This document shows, piece after piece, positions 57,141-64,000 of a DNA stretch of 64,000 bases. The translations under genes were made by a program, and so were the position numbers. The notes beneath the pieces were generated by a model. The model ran no database searches. It saw only the letters and a list, made by a program, of their open reading frames with translations, and was not told the DNA's origin. Origin of the DNA: Microbulbifer pacificus (GTDB lineage: Bacteria > Pseudomonadota > Gammaproteobacteria > Pseudomonadales > Cellvibrionaceae); the NCBI RefSeq assembly GCF_033723955.1, contig NZ_CP137555.1:745001-809000 (forward strand), given 5' to 3'. Numbering within the stretch: position 1 is the first letter of the stretch; each line of letters opens with the position of its first letter.

Positions 57141-58421
57141 TCAGCTAAACAGCGACGGCGCTGCAGCCGTTTCTGCTTCTGTTTCGTGTTCTGCAGATTC
57201 GTGTTCTGCCGGTTCTTGTGGTGATTTCAGAGAGTCGCCCTCCGCGGTCTCGAAGAAATCCGCTTCAGTGCCACTTTTCACCGGCACTTCGCCCTCTTCC
57301 TCGCCGCCGAGGTCATCTTCTGCGTCCAAGTCATCGCGATCAAAGGCGGCTTCGTCGGCAAAGTCATCACTGGCAAAGTCGTCATCGCCAAAGTCACCAT
57401 CGTCGGCAAGGTCGACGTCGTCGGATGGCTTCTGGACTTCCCCGCGGGAGCGCACGTGAATCGCGCCGAAGGCCTCGTTCTGCACCAGTTCCACCAGGGA
57501 CTCCTTGACCAGCTCCATCACCGCCAGGAACGTCACTACCACACCCAGTCGGCCCTCTTCGACGCGAAACAGGGCGACGAAGGGCACAAACTGACGGTGG
57601 CGGATCTTGTCCAGCACCTGAGTCATACGCTCCCGGGTGGAGAGCTTTTCCCGCTCCACCTGGTGGCTTTCGAACATGTCGGCGCGGCGCAGTACGTCGG
57701 ACAGGGCCAGCAGTACCTCTTTCAGGTCCACTTCCGGCTCCGGTCGAGTGAGCTTGCGATCCGGGCCGGTGGCGCTGGCCTGATGGATATCACGGCCCAT
57801 GCGCGGCAGTTCGTCCATATCCTCTGCGGCGGTCTTGAAGCGCTCGTACTCCTGCAAACGGCGAATCAGCGCGGCGCGAGGGTCTTCCCCCTCCTCTTCC
57901 TCCGCCTCCGGCGGGCGCGGCAGCAACATGCGCGACTTGATCTCCGCCAGCATGGCGGCCATCACCAGATACTCCGCGGCGAGCTCAAAGCGCATGGAGG
58001 TCATCATTTCCACGTAGGACATGTACTGGCGGGTGATGTCGGCCACGTTGATCTCGAGGATGTCGAGATTCTGGCGGCGGATCAGGTACAGCAGCAGGTC
58101 CAGCGGCCCCTCAAAAGCTTCGAGAATGACTTCGAGGGCGTCCGGCGGGATATACAGATCGCTGGGCAGGTCGGTAAACGCCTTGCCCGCAACCATGGCA
58201 AAGGGCATCTCCCCCTGGCGGGGGCCGGCAGCCGCCTCGGCACCAGTGACCTGCTCTTGCGTATCCCCGGTTGCGGCGGGCTCCTCGTCGAGCAATTCCA
58301 CCGTATAGGTAACGCTCACCGCAGGTGCTGCGTCCAAATCGGTCACAGCCGCTGCAGATTTCTCCACATCGACTTCGCCGGTCGCGACAGCGATCGTTTC
58401 TTCTATGTCGTCACTGGACAC
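57141..58421 (-). CDS. scpA: Segregation and condensation protein A
   Basis: Kleisin that bridges SMC heads with ScpB. The frame from GTG at 58419-58421 gives 426 aa, but the first 71 residues are poorly conserved; the ATG at 58206-58208 ([43 protein letters not shown]) would give 355 aa. [25 protein letters not shown] is the kleisin N-terminal motif and [37 protein letters not shown] the C-terminal winged helix. The last 100 residues are highly acidic. Confidence 0.93.
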   Translation of the reverse strand: MSSDDIEETIAVATGEVDVEKSAAAVTDLDAAPAVSVTYTVELLDEEPAATGDTQEQVTGAEAAAGPRQGEMPFAMVAGKAFTDLPSDLYIPPDALEVILEAFEGPLDLLLYLIRRQNLDILEINVADITRQYMSYVEMMTSMRFELAAEYLVMAAMLAEIKSRMLLPRPPEAEEEEGEDPRAALIRRLQEYERFKTAAEDMDELPRMGRDIHQASATGPDRKLTRPEPEVDLKEVLLALSDVLRRADMFESHQVEREKLSTRERMTQVLDKIRHRQFVPFVALFRVEEGRLGVVVTFLAVMELVKESLVELVQNEAFGAIHVRSRGEVQKPSDDVDLADDGDFGDDDFASDDFADEAAFDRDDLDAEDDLGGEEEGEVPVKSGTEADFFETAEGDSLKSPQEPAEHESAEHETEAETAAAPSLFS

Positions 58422-58466
58422 ACTACAGTCCTAAGCCAAAACCAAACGGGCGATTATACATCAGCG

Positions 58467-59090
58467 TCAGCCGAGAATTTCATCAATTGCACCACAGCCC
58501 TGGCGCACCAGTACCGGTTCGTCGCCGGTCAGGTCCACCACGGTGGTGGCCTCAAGGCCACAGAAGCCGCCGTCGATAACCAATTCCACCTGGTGCTCCA
58601 GGATGTCGCGGATATCGTAGGGGTCGGTGAGCGGCTGGTCGTCGCCGGGCATAATCAGGCTGCAGCTCATCAATGGCTCGCCAAGAGCACTGATCAGCCC
58701 CTGCACGATAGCGTTGTCCGGCACCCGCAGGCCGATGGTCTTGCGCTTGGCATGCGCCAGACGCCGCGGCACTTCCGAGGTCGCGGGCATAATAAAGGTG
58801 TAGGGGCCCGGGGTATGGTTCTTCAGCAGGCGGAACATCTGGTTGTCCACCTTGGCGTAGTTGGCGAGCTCCGACAGGTCACGGCACATCAGGGTAAAGT
58901 TGTGGTCCTTGTCGAGCTGCCGCAGGACGCGAATGCGCTCCACCGCCATTTTTTCCCCCAGGCGGCAGCCGATGGCGTAGGCGGAGTCCGTAGGGAAAAC
59001 GATCACGCCGCCGGAAGAAACGATTTCCGCAGCCTGATTGATCAGACGCGCCTGCGGGTTATCCGGATGAATCTGGAAGAACTGCGCCAC
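58467..59090 (-). CDS. yciO: YciO family protein (Sua5/TsaC-like)
   Basis: 207 aa from GTG at 59088-59090, preceded by AGGGGG. AQFFQIHPDNPQARLINQAAEIVSSGGVIVFPTDSAYAIGC is the YciO start; KRDKRAF-type loop corresponds to LDKDHNFTLMCRDLSELANYAKV. TsaC catalyses threonylcarbamoyl-AMP formation for tRNA t6A; YciO shares the fold but its role is less certain. The longer frame upstream overlaps the RNase AM gene. Confidence 0.93.
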   Translation of the reverse strand: MAQFFQIHPDNPQARLINQAAEIVSSGGVIVFPTDSAYAIGCRLGEKMAVERIRVLRQLDKDHNFTLMCRDLSELANYAKVDNQMFRLLKNHTPGPYTFIMPATSEVPRRLAHAKRKTIGLRVPDNAIVQGLISALGEPLMSCSLIMPGDDQPLTDPYDIRDILEHQVELVIDGGFCGLEATTVVDLTGDEPVLVRQGCGAIDEILG

Positions 59091-59113
59091 TCTTACCCCC
59101 TGAAACAGATAAA

Positions 59114-60046
59114 TCATTGATCTTGTGTGGCGCCAGTTTGCCACAGATTCCATACTGGCTCGACGCCCGCCGGCAGGCGCGCACTACCCAGTGCACGCCA
59201 GGGCTGGTCCGGCTGGTGAAAGTCGCTGCCGAGGGAGGCCAGCAGTCGCCCACCGGTACCTCCGACCTCGCCAACCCGCTCCAGCAGCGAGAGGATTTCC
59301 CGGGTCTGCACAGGGTTCTGCTGTCCGCACACCACTTCCACCGCATCGCCGCCCCCATCCTGGAATTCGCCCAACAGCGACTGCAAGCGGGTGCGGGTGA
59401 GACCGTACTTGAGGGGGTGAGCCAGCACCGCGGCACCGCCGGCGGCGTGGATACTGGCAATGGTGTCGACCATATCGGGCCACACCACCGCCACATCGCC
59501 GGCCTTGCCGGCACCGAGATAGCGCTTGAACGCCTTGGCTTCATCCGGCAGATGCCCGGCCTCCACCAGCCAGCGGGCAAAATGAGGGCGACCGATAACG
59601 CCATCTCCGGCATGCTGCCTGGCCCCCTCCAGGGCACCGGAAAAACCGCGTTTTTCCAGCCGCGCGCCGATCTCCACCGCGCGCGCGTGGCGCAACCTGT
59701 CGCGTGCCGCAATGGCATCGGCGATGGCGGTGGACGCCGGGTCTATATTGAGCCCGACGATATGCACCACACGCCGCCCCCAGCAGGCCGTGAGTTCGAT
59801 ACCCGGCAACAGGGTTACCCCCTCCTTCACCGCGGCGGCATGCGCTTCCGCGAAGCCCGCAACGGTGTCGTGGTCGGTGAGCGCCAACAGCGTCACACCT
59901 GCAGATTTCGCCCTCGACACCAGCGCTTCAGGGCTTAAAATACCGTCCGACGCGGTACTGTGGCAGTGCAGGTCTACCTGACCGGTTACTGTCTCATCGG
60001 TCAGCTGGGGTAGCGAGTGTGCCATTTCAGAGTCCATACTCAGCAT
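59114..60046 (-). CDS. PHP-domain 5'-3' exoribonuclease, RNase AM (YciV) family
   Basis: 310 aa. DLHCHSTASDG and LLALTDHDTVAGF are PHP metal motifs; GIELTACW, HIVGLNID, GVIGRPHFARWLVEAG, LAHPLKYG and LGSDFHQP supply the remaining ligands. E. coli YciV (RNase AM) trims 5' ends of rRNAs and hydrolyses 3',5'-nucleotide bisphosphate. ATG codons at residues 1, 4 and 8 are all possible; none has a clear ribosome binding site. Adjacent to yciO as in E. coli. Confidence 0.9.
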   Translation of the reverse strand: MLSMDSEMAHSLPQLTDETVTGQVDLHCHSTASDGILSPEALVSRAKSAGVTLLALTDHDTVAGFAEAHAAAVKEGVTLLPGIELTACWGRRVVHIVGLNIDPASTAIADAIAARDRLRHARAVEIGARLEKRGFSGALEGARQHAGDGVIGRPHFARWLVEAGHLPDEAKAFKRYLGAGKAGDVAVVWPDMVDTIASIHAAGGAAVLAHPLKYGLTRTRLQSLLGEFQDGGGDAVEVVCGQQNPVQTREILSLLERVGEVGGTGGRLLASLGSDFHQPDQPWRALGSARLPAGVEPVWNLWQTGATQDQ

Positions 60047-60334
60047 TCATTGTTGGTTGTCCGCTGATTCGAAAACCGCGTTCTGGAAAGTGCGTAATTA
60101 ATGGAACATTTCACCTGTTTCCCGGACTGTTTGCCAAAACAGTACCCGGCGATAACATTGAGGGAACTGTCGTGAAAAACCGCTGTCGTAGGTTCGATAT
60201 TACGATTTCGACAGCCTATTGTTACGCACCGGACCGGCTCACCGGTTTCAGGGATAAGGCCCCGCGAACGGGGAACCACTATCGCCACTGACAGCTGTAC
60301 CGTCAGCCAGCGGGCATTATCACCGGAACAGACA
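60047..60334. other. Divergent intergenic spacer without a gene
   Basis: 288 bases between the RNase AM gene and the plus-strand membrane protein gene. I see only short inverted repeats (for example CCCCG/CGGGG at 60260-60273) and no convincing promoter, terminator or RNA gene. Promoters for both genes must lie here. Confidence 0.5.
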
Positions 60335-61099
60335 ATGACTGATACCAAGCAAATCCATACCAGCCAGTCGGAGCAGACTCCGTTGGCGGCAGTAGACACC
60401 GACAAGTCAGAGACCAAGCCGCAGAAAGAGAGCCTGCTGGCCAATCTGCTGCTCAATATCATTATTCCCACGTTGATCCTGACCAAACTGTCCGGGGATA
60501 ACTGGCTCGGAACCAAATGGGCCATTGTGGTCGCACTGGCATTTCCGCTGATCTACGGTCTGCGCGACCTGCAGCGCTCCGGCAAGGTGAACTTCTTCTC
60601 TGCCCTCGGCATCCTCAGCATCCTGCTGACCGGCGGTATGAGCCTGCTGGAGCTCGAAGCCAAGTACATTGCCATCAAGGAAGCGGCAATTCCGGGCCTG
60701 CTGGGCATCGCTACAATCGCCAGTATTTACACCCGCTGGCCACTGGTGCGCACCCTGGTCTACAACGACCGCATTCTCGATACTCGCAAGATTGCCCACA
60801 GCCTCGCAGCCCGCGGTACCGAAACCGCGTTTGACCGCACCCTGTTGCAGGCATCGTGGATGATTTCCGGGTCTTTTTTCCTTTCTTCAGCGCTGAATTA
60901 CATCCTCGCGGAAGTGCTGCTGAAAAGCCCGCCCGGCACCGAAGCCTTCAATGAAGAACTGGGCAAAATGACCGCTCTCAGCTTTCCGGTAATCGCCCTG
61001 CCCGCCACCGTCATCCTGATGCTGGTGCTGGTATTCCTGTTTCGCCGCATCGGCAAACTGACGGGGCTGACACTGGAAGAAATCCTGGTACAGCAGTAA
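60335..61099 (+). CDS. VC0807-like integral membrane protein
   Basis: 254 aa. A polar N-terminal 32 residues is followed by about six hydrophobic segments ([101 protein letters not shown]). The layout resembles the VC0807 family and is distantly like septation protein YciB; the role is unknown. It is upstream of yciI, and yciB-like and yciI genes are often neighbours. Confidence 0.75.
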   Translation: MTDTKQIHTSQSEQTPLAAVDTDKSETKPQKESLLANLLLNIIIPTLILTKLSGDNWLGTKWAIVVALAFPLIYGLRDLQRSGKVNFFSALGILSILLTGGMSLLELEAKYIAIKEAAIPGLLGIATIASIYTRWPLVRTLVYNDRILDTRKIAHSLAARGTETAFDRTLLQASWMISGSFFLSSALNYILAEVLLKSPPGTEAFNEELGKMTALSFPVIALPATVILMLVLVFLFRRIGKLTGLTLEEILVQQ

Positions 61100-61154
61100 T
61101 CGCGTCCTCACCTTTGAATTCATAAAAACAGAACACAGGAAACAGAATCCGCCT

Positions 61155-61454
61155 ATGTGGTATGCCATCATCAGCCAGGACGTTGAAAACAGTCTGCCCC
61201 TGCGCCAGTCCGCCCGCCCGCAACATATCGCGCGTCTTAATGACCTCAAGGACCAGGGTCGCCTGCTGATTGCCGGTCCGCACCCGGCCATCGACAGTGA
61301 AGACCCCGGCGAGGCGGGATTTACCGGCAGTCTGGTGGTAGCGGATTTTGCGTCACTGGAGGATGCCAAAGCCTGGGCGGACGCCGACCCCTATGTGGCC
61401 GCAGGCGTTTACGCAGCGGTCACGGTCAAGCCCTACAAACTGGTTTTGCCCTGA
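61155..61454 (+). CDS. yciI: YciI-like protein
   Basis: 99 aa, ferredoxin-like fold. [47 protein letters not shown] carries the conserved His (QHI) and GPHP segment; [23 protein letters not shown] closes it with the conserved Asp. Enzymatic activity in the family is poorly known. AGGAAACAG lies 13 bases upstream of the ATG. Confidence 0.92.
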   Translation: MWYAIISQDVENSLPLRQSARPQHIARLNDLKDQGRLLIAGPHPAIDSEDPGEAGFTGSLVVADFASLEDAKAWADADPYVAAGVYAAVTVKPYKLVLP

Positions 61455-61552
61455 TCCAAATTCCCTGAACCAAAGGTGATACGGCGCTAGTGCCAATCGC
61501 CAATCGATTTACCGACACGATAACTATTATCCGTACCGATTTATCCCAGACC

Positions 61553-62236
61553 ATGAACAAACTCTGTAACACCTTCGCCGCCGCCCTGATCGCTCTCGGC
61601 GCCAGCCACACCCAAGCCATCAGCTCCGACCGCTACATCACTGACCAGGTGCATGTGCCCATGCGCTCGGGCCAGGGCAATGAATTCCGCATCCTGCACA
61701 GCGGACTGCCGAGTGGCACCAAGCTGACCCTGCTGGAAGACTCTCCGGATACCGGTTGGGCCAGGGTGCGCACACCCGGCGGAGAAGAGGGTTGGGTGCG
61801 CCGCCAGTATCTCGAGAGCGAGCCGGTAGCGAAAATCAAATTGGCACAGGCAGAAGCGCGCCTGCAACATGTCGAGAGCCTGCAGGGGGATCTCGGCGGA
61901 GAAGTGCGCCGCCTGGAAGATACCAACAACAAACTGAGCGCCGATCTGCAGGCCACTCAGGAGCGTGCCGATACCCTGGCGCGGGAACTGAAAGAGCTGA
62001 AATCCCTGTCTGCGGATGCCGTGGCCCTTAACCAGCGCCATCAAAAACTGCTCAATCAGCACGAGCTGCTGAAACAACAGCAGACCATGGACAAGGCCGA
62101 AATCCAACGCCTGGCCAGCAGCGAAACCCGCAAGTGGTACATGTACGGCGCACTCTCCGTACTGATGGGCGCGTTCCTGGCAATGATTGCGCCGCACTTC
62201 CGCCCGCGCAAGCGACACTCCGAGTGGGCCAACTGA
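61553..62236 (+). CDS. SH3-domain membrane protein (TIGR04211/YgiM-like)
   Basis: 227 aa from MNKLCNTFAAALIALGASHTQA, a signal peptide. A bacterial SH3 domain follows (RYITDQVHVPMRSGQGNEFRILHSGLPSGTKLTLLEDSPDTGWARVRTPGGEEGWVRRQYL, about 27-87), then a coiled coil (about 95-190) and a C-terminal membrane helix (WYMYGALSVLMGAFLAMIAPHF) with a basic end. This fits a periplasmic protein anchored in the inner membrane, like YgiM. An ATG-less frame extends 21 codons upstream. A terminator follows. Confidence 0.88.
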   Translation: MNKLCNTFAAALIALGASHTQAISSDRYITDQVHVPMRSGQGNEFRILHSGLPSGTKLTLLEDSPDTGWARVRTPGGEEGWVRRQYLESEPVAKIKLAQAEARLQHVESLQGDLGGEVRRLEDTNNKLSADLQATQERADTLARELKELKSLSADAVALNQRHQKLLNQHELLKQQQTMDKAEIQRLASSETRKWYMYGALSVLMGAFLAMIAPHFRPRKRHSEWAN

Positions 62237-62295
62237 TTCCCACCCCTATGTTCCCGTCCCCATGAGCAGCGGTTAGAATCCCAAAACCGGCTCAC

Positions 62296-62328
62296 AAGGC
62301 CCGGTCAGCGACCGGGCCTTTTTGTTTT
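62296..62328 (+). terminator. Rho-independent terminator after the SH3 protein gene
   Basis: AAGGCCCGGT (62296-62305) and ACCGGGCCTT (62311-62320) pair perfectly around CAGCG, followed by TTTGTTTT. Confidence 0.92.
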
Positions 62329-62386
62329 GGCGGCCACAAATTCAAAAAATCTGCACAGAAAAAATAGTTATACAGGGATTACCGAT

Positions 62387-63022
62387 ATGAAACGCCTGTC
62401 GATGCTCCAATCACTCGCCGCCACACTGCTGCTCTGCCTGTCTGGATTTGCTGCAGCCCTCAGTGAAAACCCCCGGGTCGTATTGGAAACCGATCTCGGT
62501 AACGTGGAGCTGGTGCTGTACGCGGACAAGGCGCCGAAGACCGTGGAGAATTTCCTCGCCTACATCGACAGCGGCTTTTATAACGGCACCATCTTCCATC
62601 GCGTCATTCCCGGCTTTATGGCCCAGGGTGGAGGCTACACCTTCGATTTCCAGGAAAAGCCCACGCTCGAACCGGTGATAAACGAATCGGCCAACGGCCT
62701 TTCCAATGCTCGCGGCACCATTGCCATGGCGCGCACCAATGATCCCGACAGCGCCACCTCCCAGTTCTTTATCAATCTGGTGGACAACAGCCGCCTCGAC
62801 GGCAGCGCCGCAAAACCCGGTTACACCGTATTTGGCAAGGTACTGCTGGGCATGAGTGTGGTGCAGCAGATCGCCGCCGAGCCCCGCGGCCAATATGCCA
62901 GCTTCCCCGATGCCCCCAACACCCCAGTGCGTATACTGAAAGCCAGACGGGTTGACGGCGGCAACGACGCTGCCGCCAACGCCAACAGCGAAACCGACAG
63001 CACCGGAGGCAACAGCCAGTGA
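62387..63022 (+). CDS. Periplasmic cyclophilin-type peptidyl-prolyl isomerase
   Basis: 211 aa from MKRLSML, with a signal peptide to about residue 25. The cyclophilin fold shows PKTVENFLAYIDSGFYNGTIFHRVIPGFMAQGGGYT, GTIAMARTNDPDSATSQFFINLVDN and YTVFGKVLLGMSVV; the Arg of FHRV and the SQFFIN block are catalytic. The C-terminal 25 residues are Asn/Ser/Asp-rich and probably flexible. E. coli PpiA is the closest known relative in type. Its stop overlaps the pdxJ start. Confidence 0.93.
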   Translation: MKRLSMLQSLAATLLLCLSGFAAALSENPRVVLETDLGNVELVLYADKAPKTVENFLAYIDSGFYNGTIFHRVIPGFMAQGGGYTFDFQEKPTLEPVINESANGLSNARGTIAMARTNDPDSATSQFFINLVDNSRLDGSAAKPGYTVFGKVLLGMSVVQQIAAEPRGQYASFPDAPNTPVRILKARRVDGGNDAAANANSETDSTGGNSQ

Positions 63023-63774
63023 TTGCTCTCAGCGTCAATCTCAACAAGATCGCCCTGATCCGCAATTCCCGCGAAGGCAACTACCCGGATGTGGTCGCCC
63101 ACGGTCGCACCTGCCTCGACGCAGGTGCGCACGGAATCACCGTGCATCCGCGCCCCGACCAGCGGCATATTCGCCCACAGGACGTGCGCGATCTCTCCAC
63201 CCTGTGCGCCAGCCGCAAGGTCGAATTCAATGTCGAGGGCAACCCTTTTGCGGGCGTCATGGGCAGCTACCCCGGATTGCTGCCACTGGTACTGGAAACC
63301 CGCCCACAACAGTGCACCCTGGTGCCGGATAGCGATGACCAGCTCACCTCCGATCACGGCTTTGACCTGACCCGCGACGGTGCGCGACTTGAGCCCATCA
63401 TCCGCCAACTGCGCGACGCAGGAATTCGCGTCAGCCTGTTTATGGACCCAGACAAGACCCAGATCGGCCTCGCCAAAGAAGTGGGAGCGGATCGCATCGA
63501 ACTCTACACCGGCCCCTACGCAGAGGCGGTGAGCCGGCAGAGTCCGGAACTGGAAAGCATTTTCGCCGCCCACTGCGCCGCCGCTGAGCACGCCCTGTAC
63601 CTGGGGCTCGGCGTGAATGCCGGACACGACCTGAACCTGATCAACCTGCCCCGCTATCGCACCCTGCCGGGCCTGCAGGAAGTCTCCATCGGCCACGCAC
63701 TGACCGTCGACGCCATCAGCATGGGCATGGCCAATGCGGTAGCGGCCTACGTCAACTGCCTGGCGGGCAAGTAA
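63019..63774 (+). CDS. pdxJ: Pyridoxine 5'-phosphate synthase
   Basis: Condenses 3-amino-2-oxopropyl phosphate with deoxyxylulose 5-phosphate to give pyridoxine 5'-phosphate. 251 aa. SVNLNKIALIRNSREGNYPDVVAHGRTCLDAGAHGITVHPRPDQRHI and EFNVEGNP, LYLGLGVNAGHDLNL and EVSIGHALTVDAISMGM match the family; the latter two bind phosphate. Start is GTG, overlapping the cyclophilin stop by four bases. In many gammaproteobacteria pdxJ sits after recO; here it is next to a cyclophilin. Confidence 0.93.
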   Translation: MIALSVNLNKIALIRNSREGNYPDVVAHGRTCLDAGAHGITVHPRPDQRHIRPQDVRDLSTLCASRKVEFNVEGNPFAGVMGSYPGLLPLVLETRPQQCTLVPDSDDQLTSDHGFDLTRDGARLEPIIRQLRDAGIRVSLFMDPDKTQIGLAKEVGADRIELYTGPYAEAVSRQSPELESIFAAHCAAAEHALYLGLGVNAGHDLNLINLPRYRTLPGLQEVSIGHALTVDAISMGMANAVAAYVNCLAGK

Positions 63775-64000
63775 TTGCAGGCGCCGGAAATTCCCACCCT
63801 GAATATCATTGGCGCCGGCCACCTCGGCCGCACCCTGGCGTGCCTGTGGCACCGACGCGGGGTGTTTGCCATCGGCGGCATCTGCAACCGCAGCGTCGAG
63901 AGCAGTGCCGCGGCGCGGGAATTTATTGGCGCCGGTACCGCCGCCGAAAGCCTTGATACCATGCCACCGGCAGGCCTCTGGCTAATCGCGGTGCCCGATG
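63775..64000 (+). CDS. Rossmann-fold protein (DUF2520-type), partial
   Basis: The frame runs from TTG at 63775, directly after the pdxJ stop, to the window edge (75 codons), so the gene is incomplete. LNIIGAGHLGRTLACLWHRRG is an NAD(P)-binding loop, and ICNRSVESSAAAREFIGAGTAAESLD and LWLIAVPD continue a Rossmann domain, as in the DUF2520 family. The TTG start is provisional; no other start is visible nearby. Confidence 0.7.
   Translation, partial: MQAPEIPTLNIIGAGHLGRTLACLWHRRGVFAIGGICNRSVESSAAAREFIGAGTAAESLDTMPPAGLWLIAVPD

Noticed and set aside
57456..59120. Plus-strand reading frame of 554 codons opposite scpA and yciO
   Set aside because: Shadow of two conserved genes; no family features.
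1..64000. CRISPR array, transposon, prophage, toxin-antitoxin or novel defence system
   Set aside because: No tandem spaced repeats, transposase, integrase or unexplained gene cluster was seen; nearly all genes are recognisable housekeeping genes in conserved order.

Overview
This window is a GC-rich (estimated at around 60%, not computed), gene-dense bacterial chromosome segment. Gene content and order point to a gammaproteobacterium near the Pseudomonadales/Cellvibrionales, with a Microbulbifer-like marine bacterium as my best guess; this is inferred from synteny and protein style, not from a database search. About 66 protein genes were called, the last cut by the window edge. I found no rRNA, tRNA, insertion sequence, prophage or CRISPR array.

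Left part (1-24 kb, mostly minus strand). csrA, lysC and alaS are followed upstream by a small block (HIT protein, Trm112-like protein, alpha/beta hydrolase, glpK), then recX-recA under a clear LexA box, pncC, an unplaced lipoprotein, two amino-acid or metabolite exporters, and the Pseudomonas-like run recJ-thrC-hom-dsbC. Next is the ribosome-associated operon rpsP-rimM-trmD-rplS with its own growth-rate-type promoter and a strong terminator. ffh and a CcsA-like membrane gene are divergent, and a CBS/CorC-type membrane protein ends the plus-strand stretch.

Middle part (24-48 kb). A long minus-strand envelope and translation cluster reads rpsB-tsf-pyrH-frr-uppS-cdsA-dxr-rseP-bamA-skp-lpxD-fabZ-lpxA-lpxB-rnhB. 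It joins translation, isoprenoid and phospholipid precursors, outer-membrane protein assembly and lipid A synthesis. A 445-bp regulatory interval separates rpsB from the divergent plus-strand map-glnD-dapC-nth-arsC-like-dapD-dapE series, which carries nitrogen sensing and the succinylase branch of lysine/diaminopimelate synthesis. The aspartate pathway is therefore well covered in this window (lysC, hom, thrC, dapC, dapD, dapE).

Right part (48-64 kb). This holds a large acidic lipoprotein with repeated beta-domain modules, a flavodoxin gene with a small partner of unknown role, and a cpxP / cpxRA locus with a striking array of CpxR-type half-sites every 10 bp. It continues with an SRPBCC membrane protein, the rluB-scpB-scpA-yciO-RNase AM group (pseudouridine synthase, condensin partners, TsaC-like and PHP nuclease), and a plus-strand set ending in a periplasmic cyclophilin, pdxJ and a partial Rossmann-fold protein.

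Most of the window is core housekeeping sequence. The most interesting signals are regulatory: the CpxR array and possible cpxP 3'-derived small RNA, a CsrA-type site in front of csrA, an internal lysC start, terminator and leader structures around rpsB-tsf-pyrH, and perfect palindromes in front of glpK and the hydrolase gene. Among proteins, the four-module lipoprotein, the Nth with unusual cysteine spacing, and the oppositely charged tails of ScpA, ScpB and RluB stand out. I did not see a convincing new multi-gene system.
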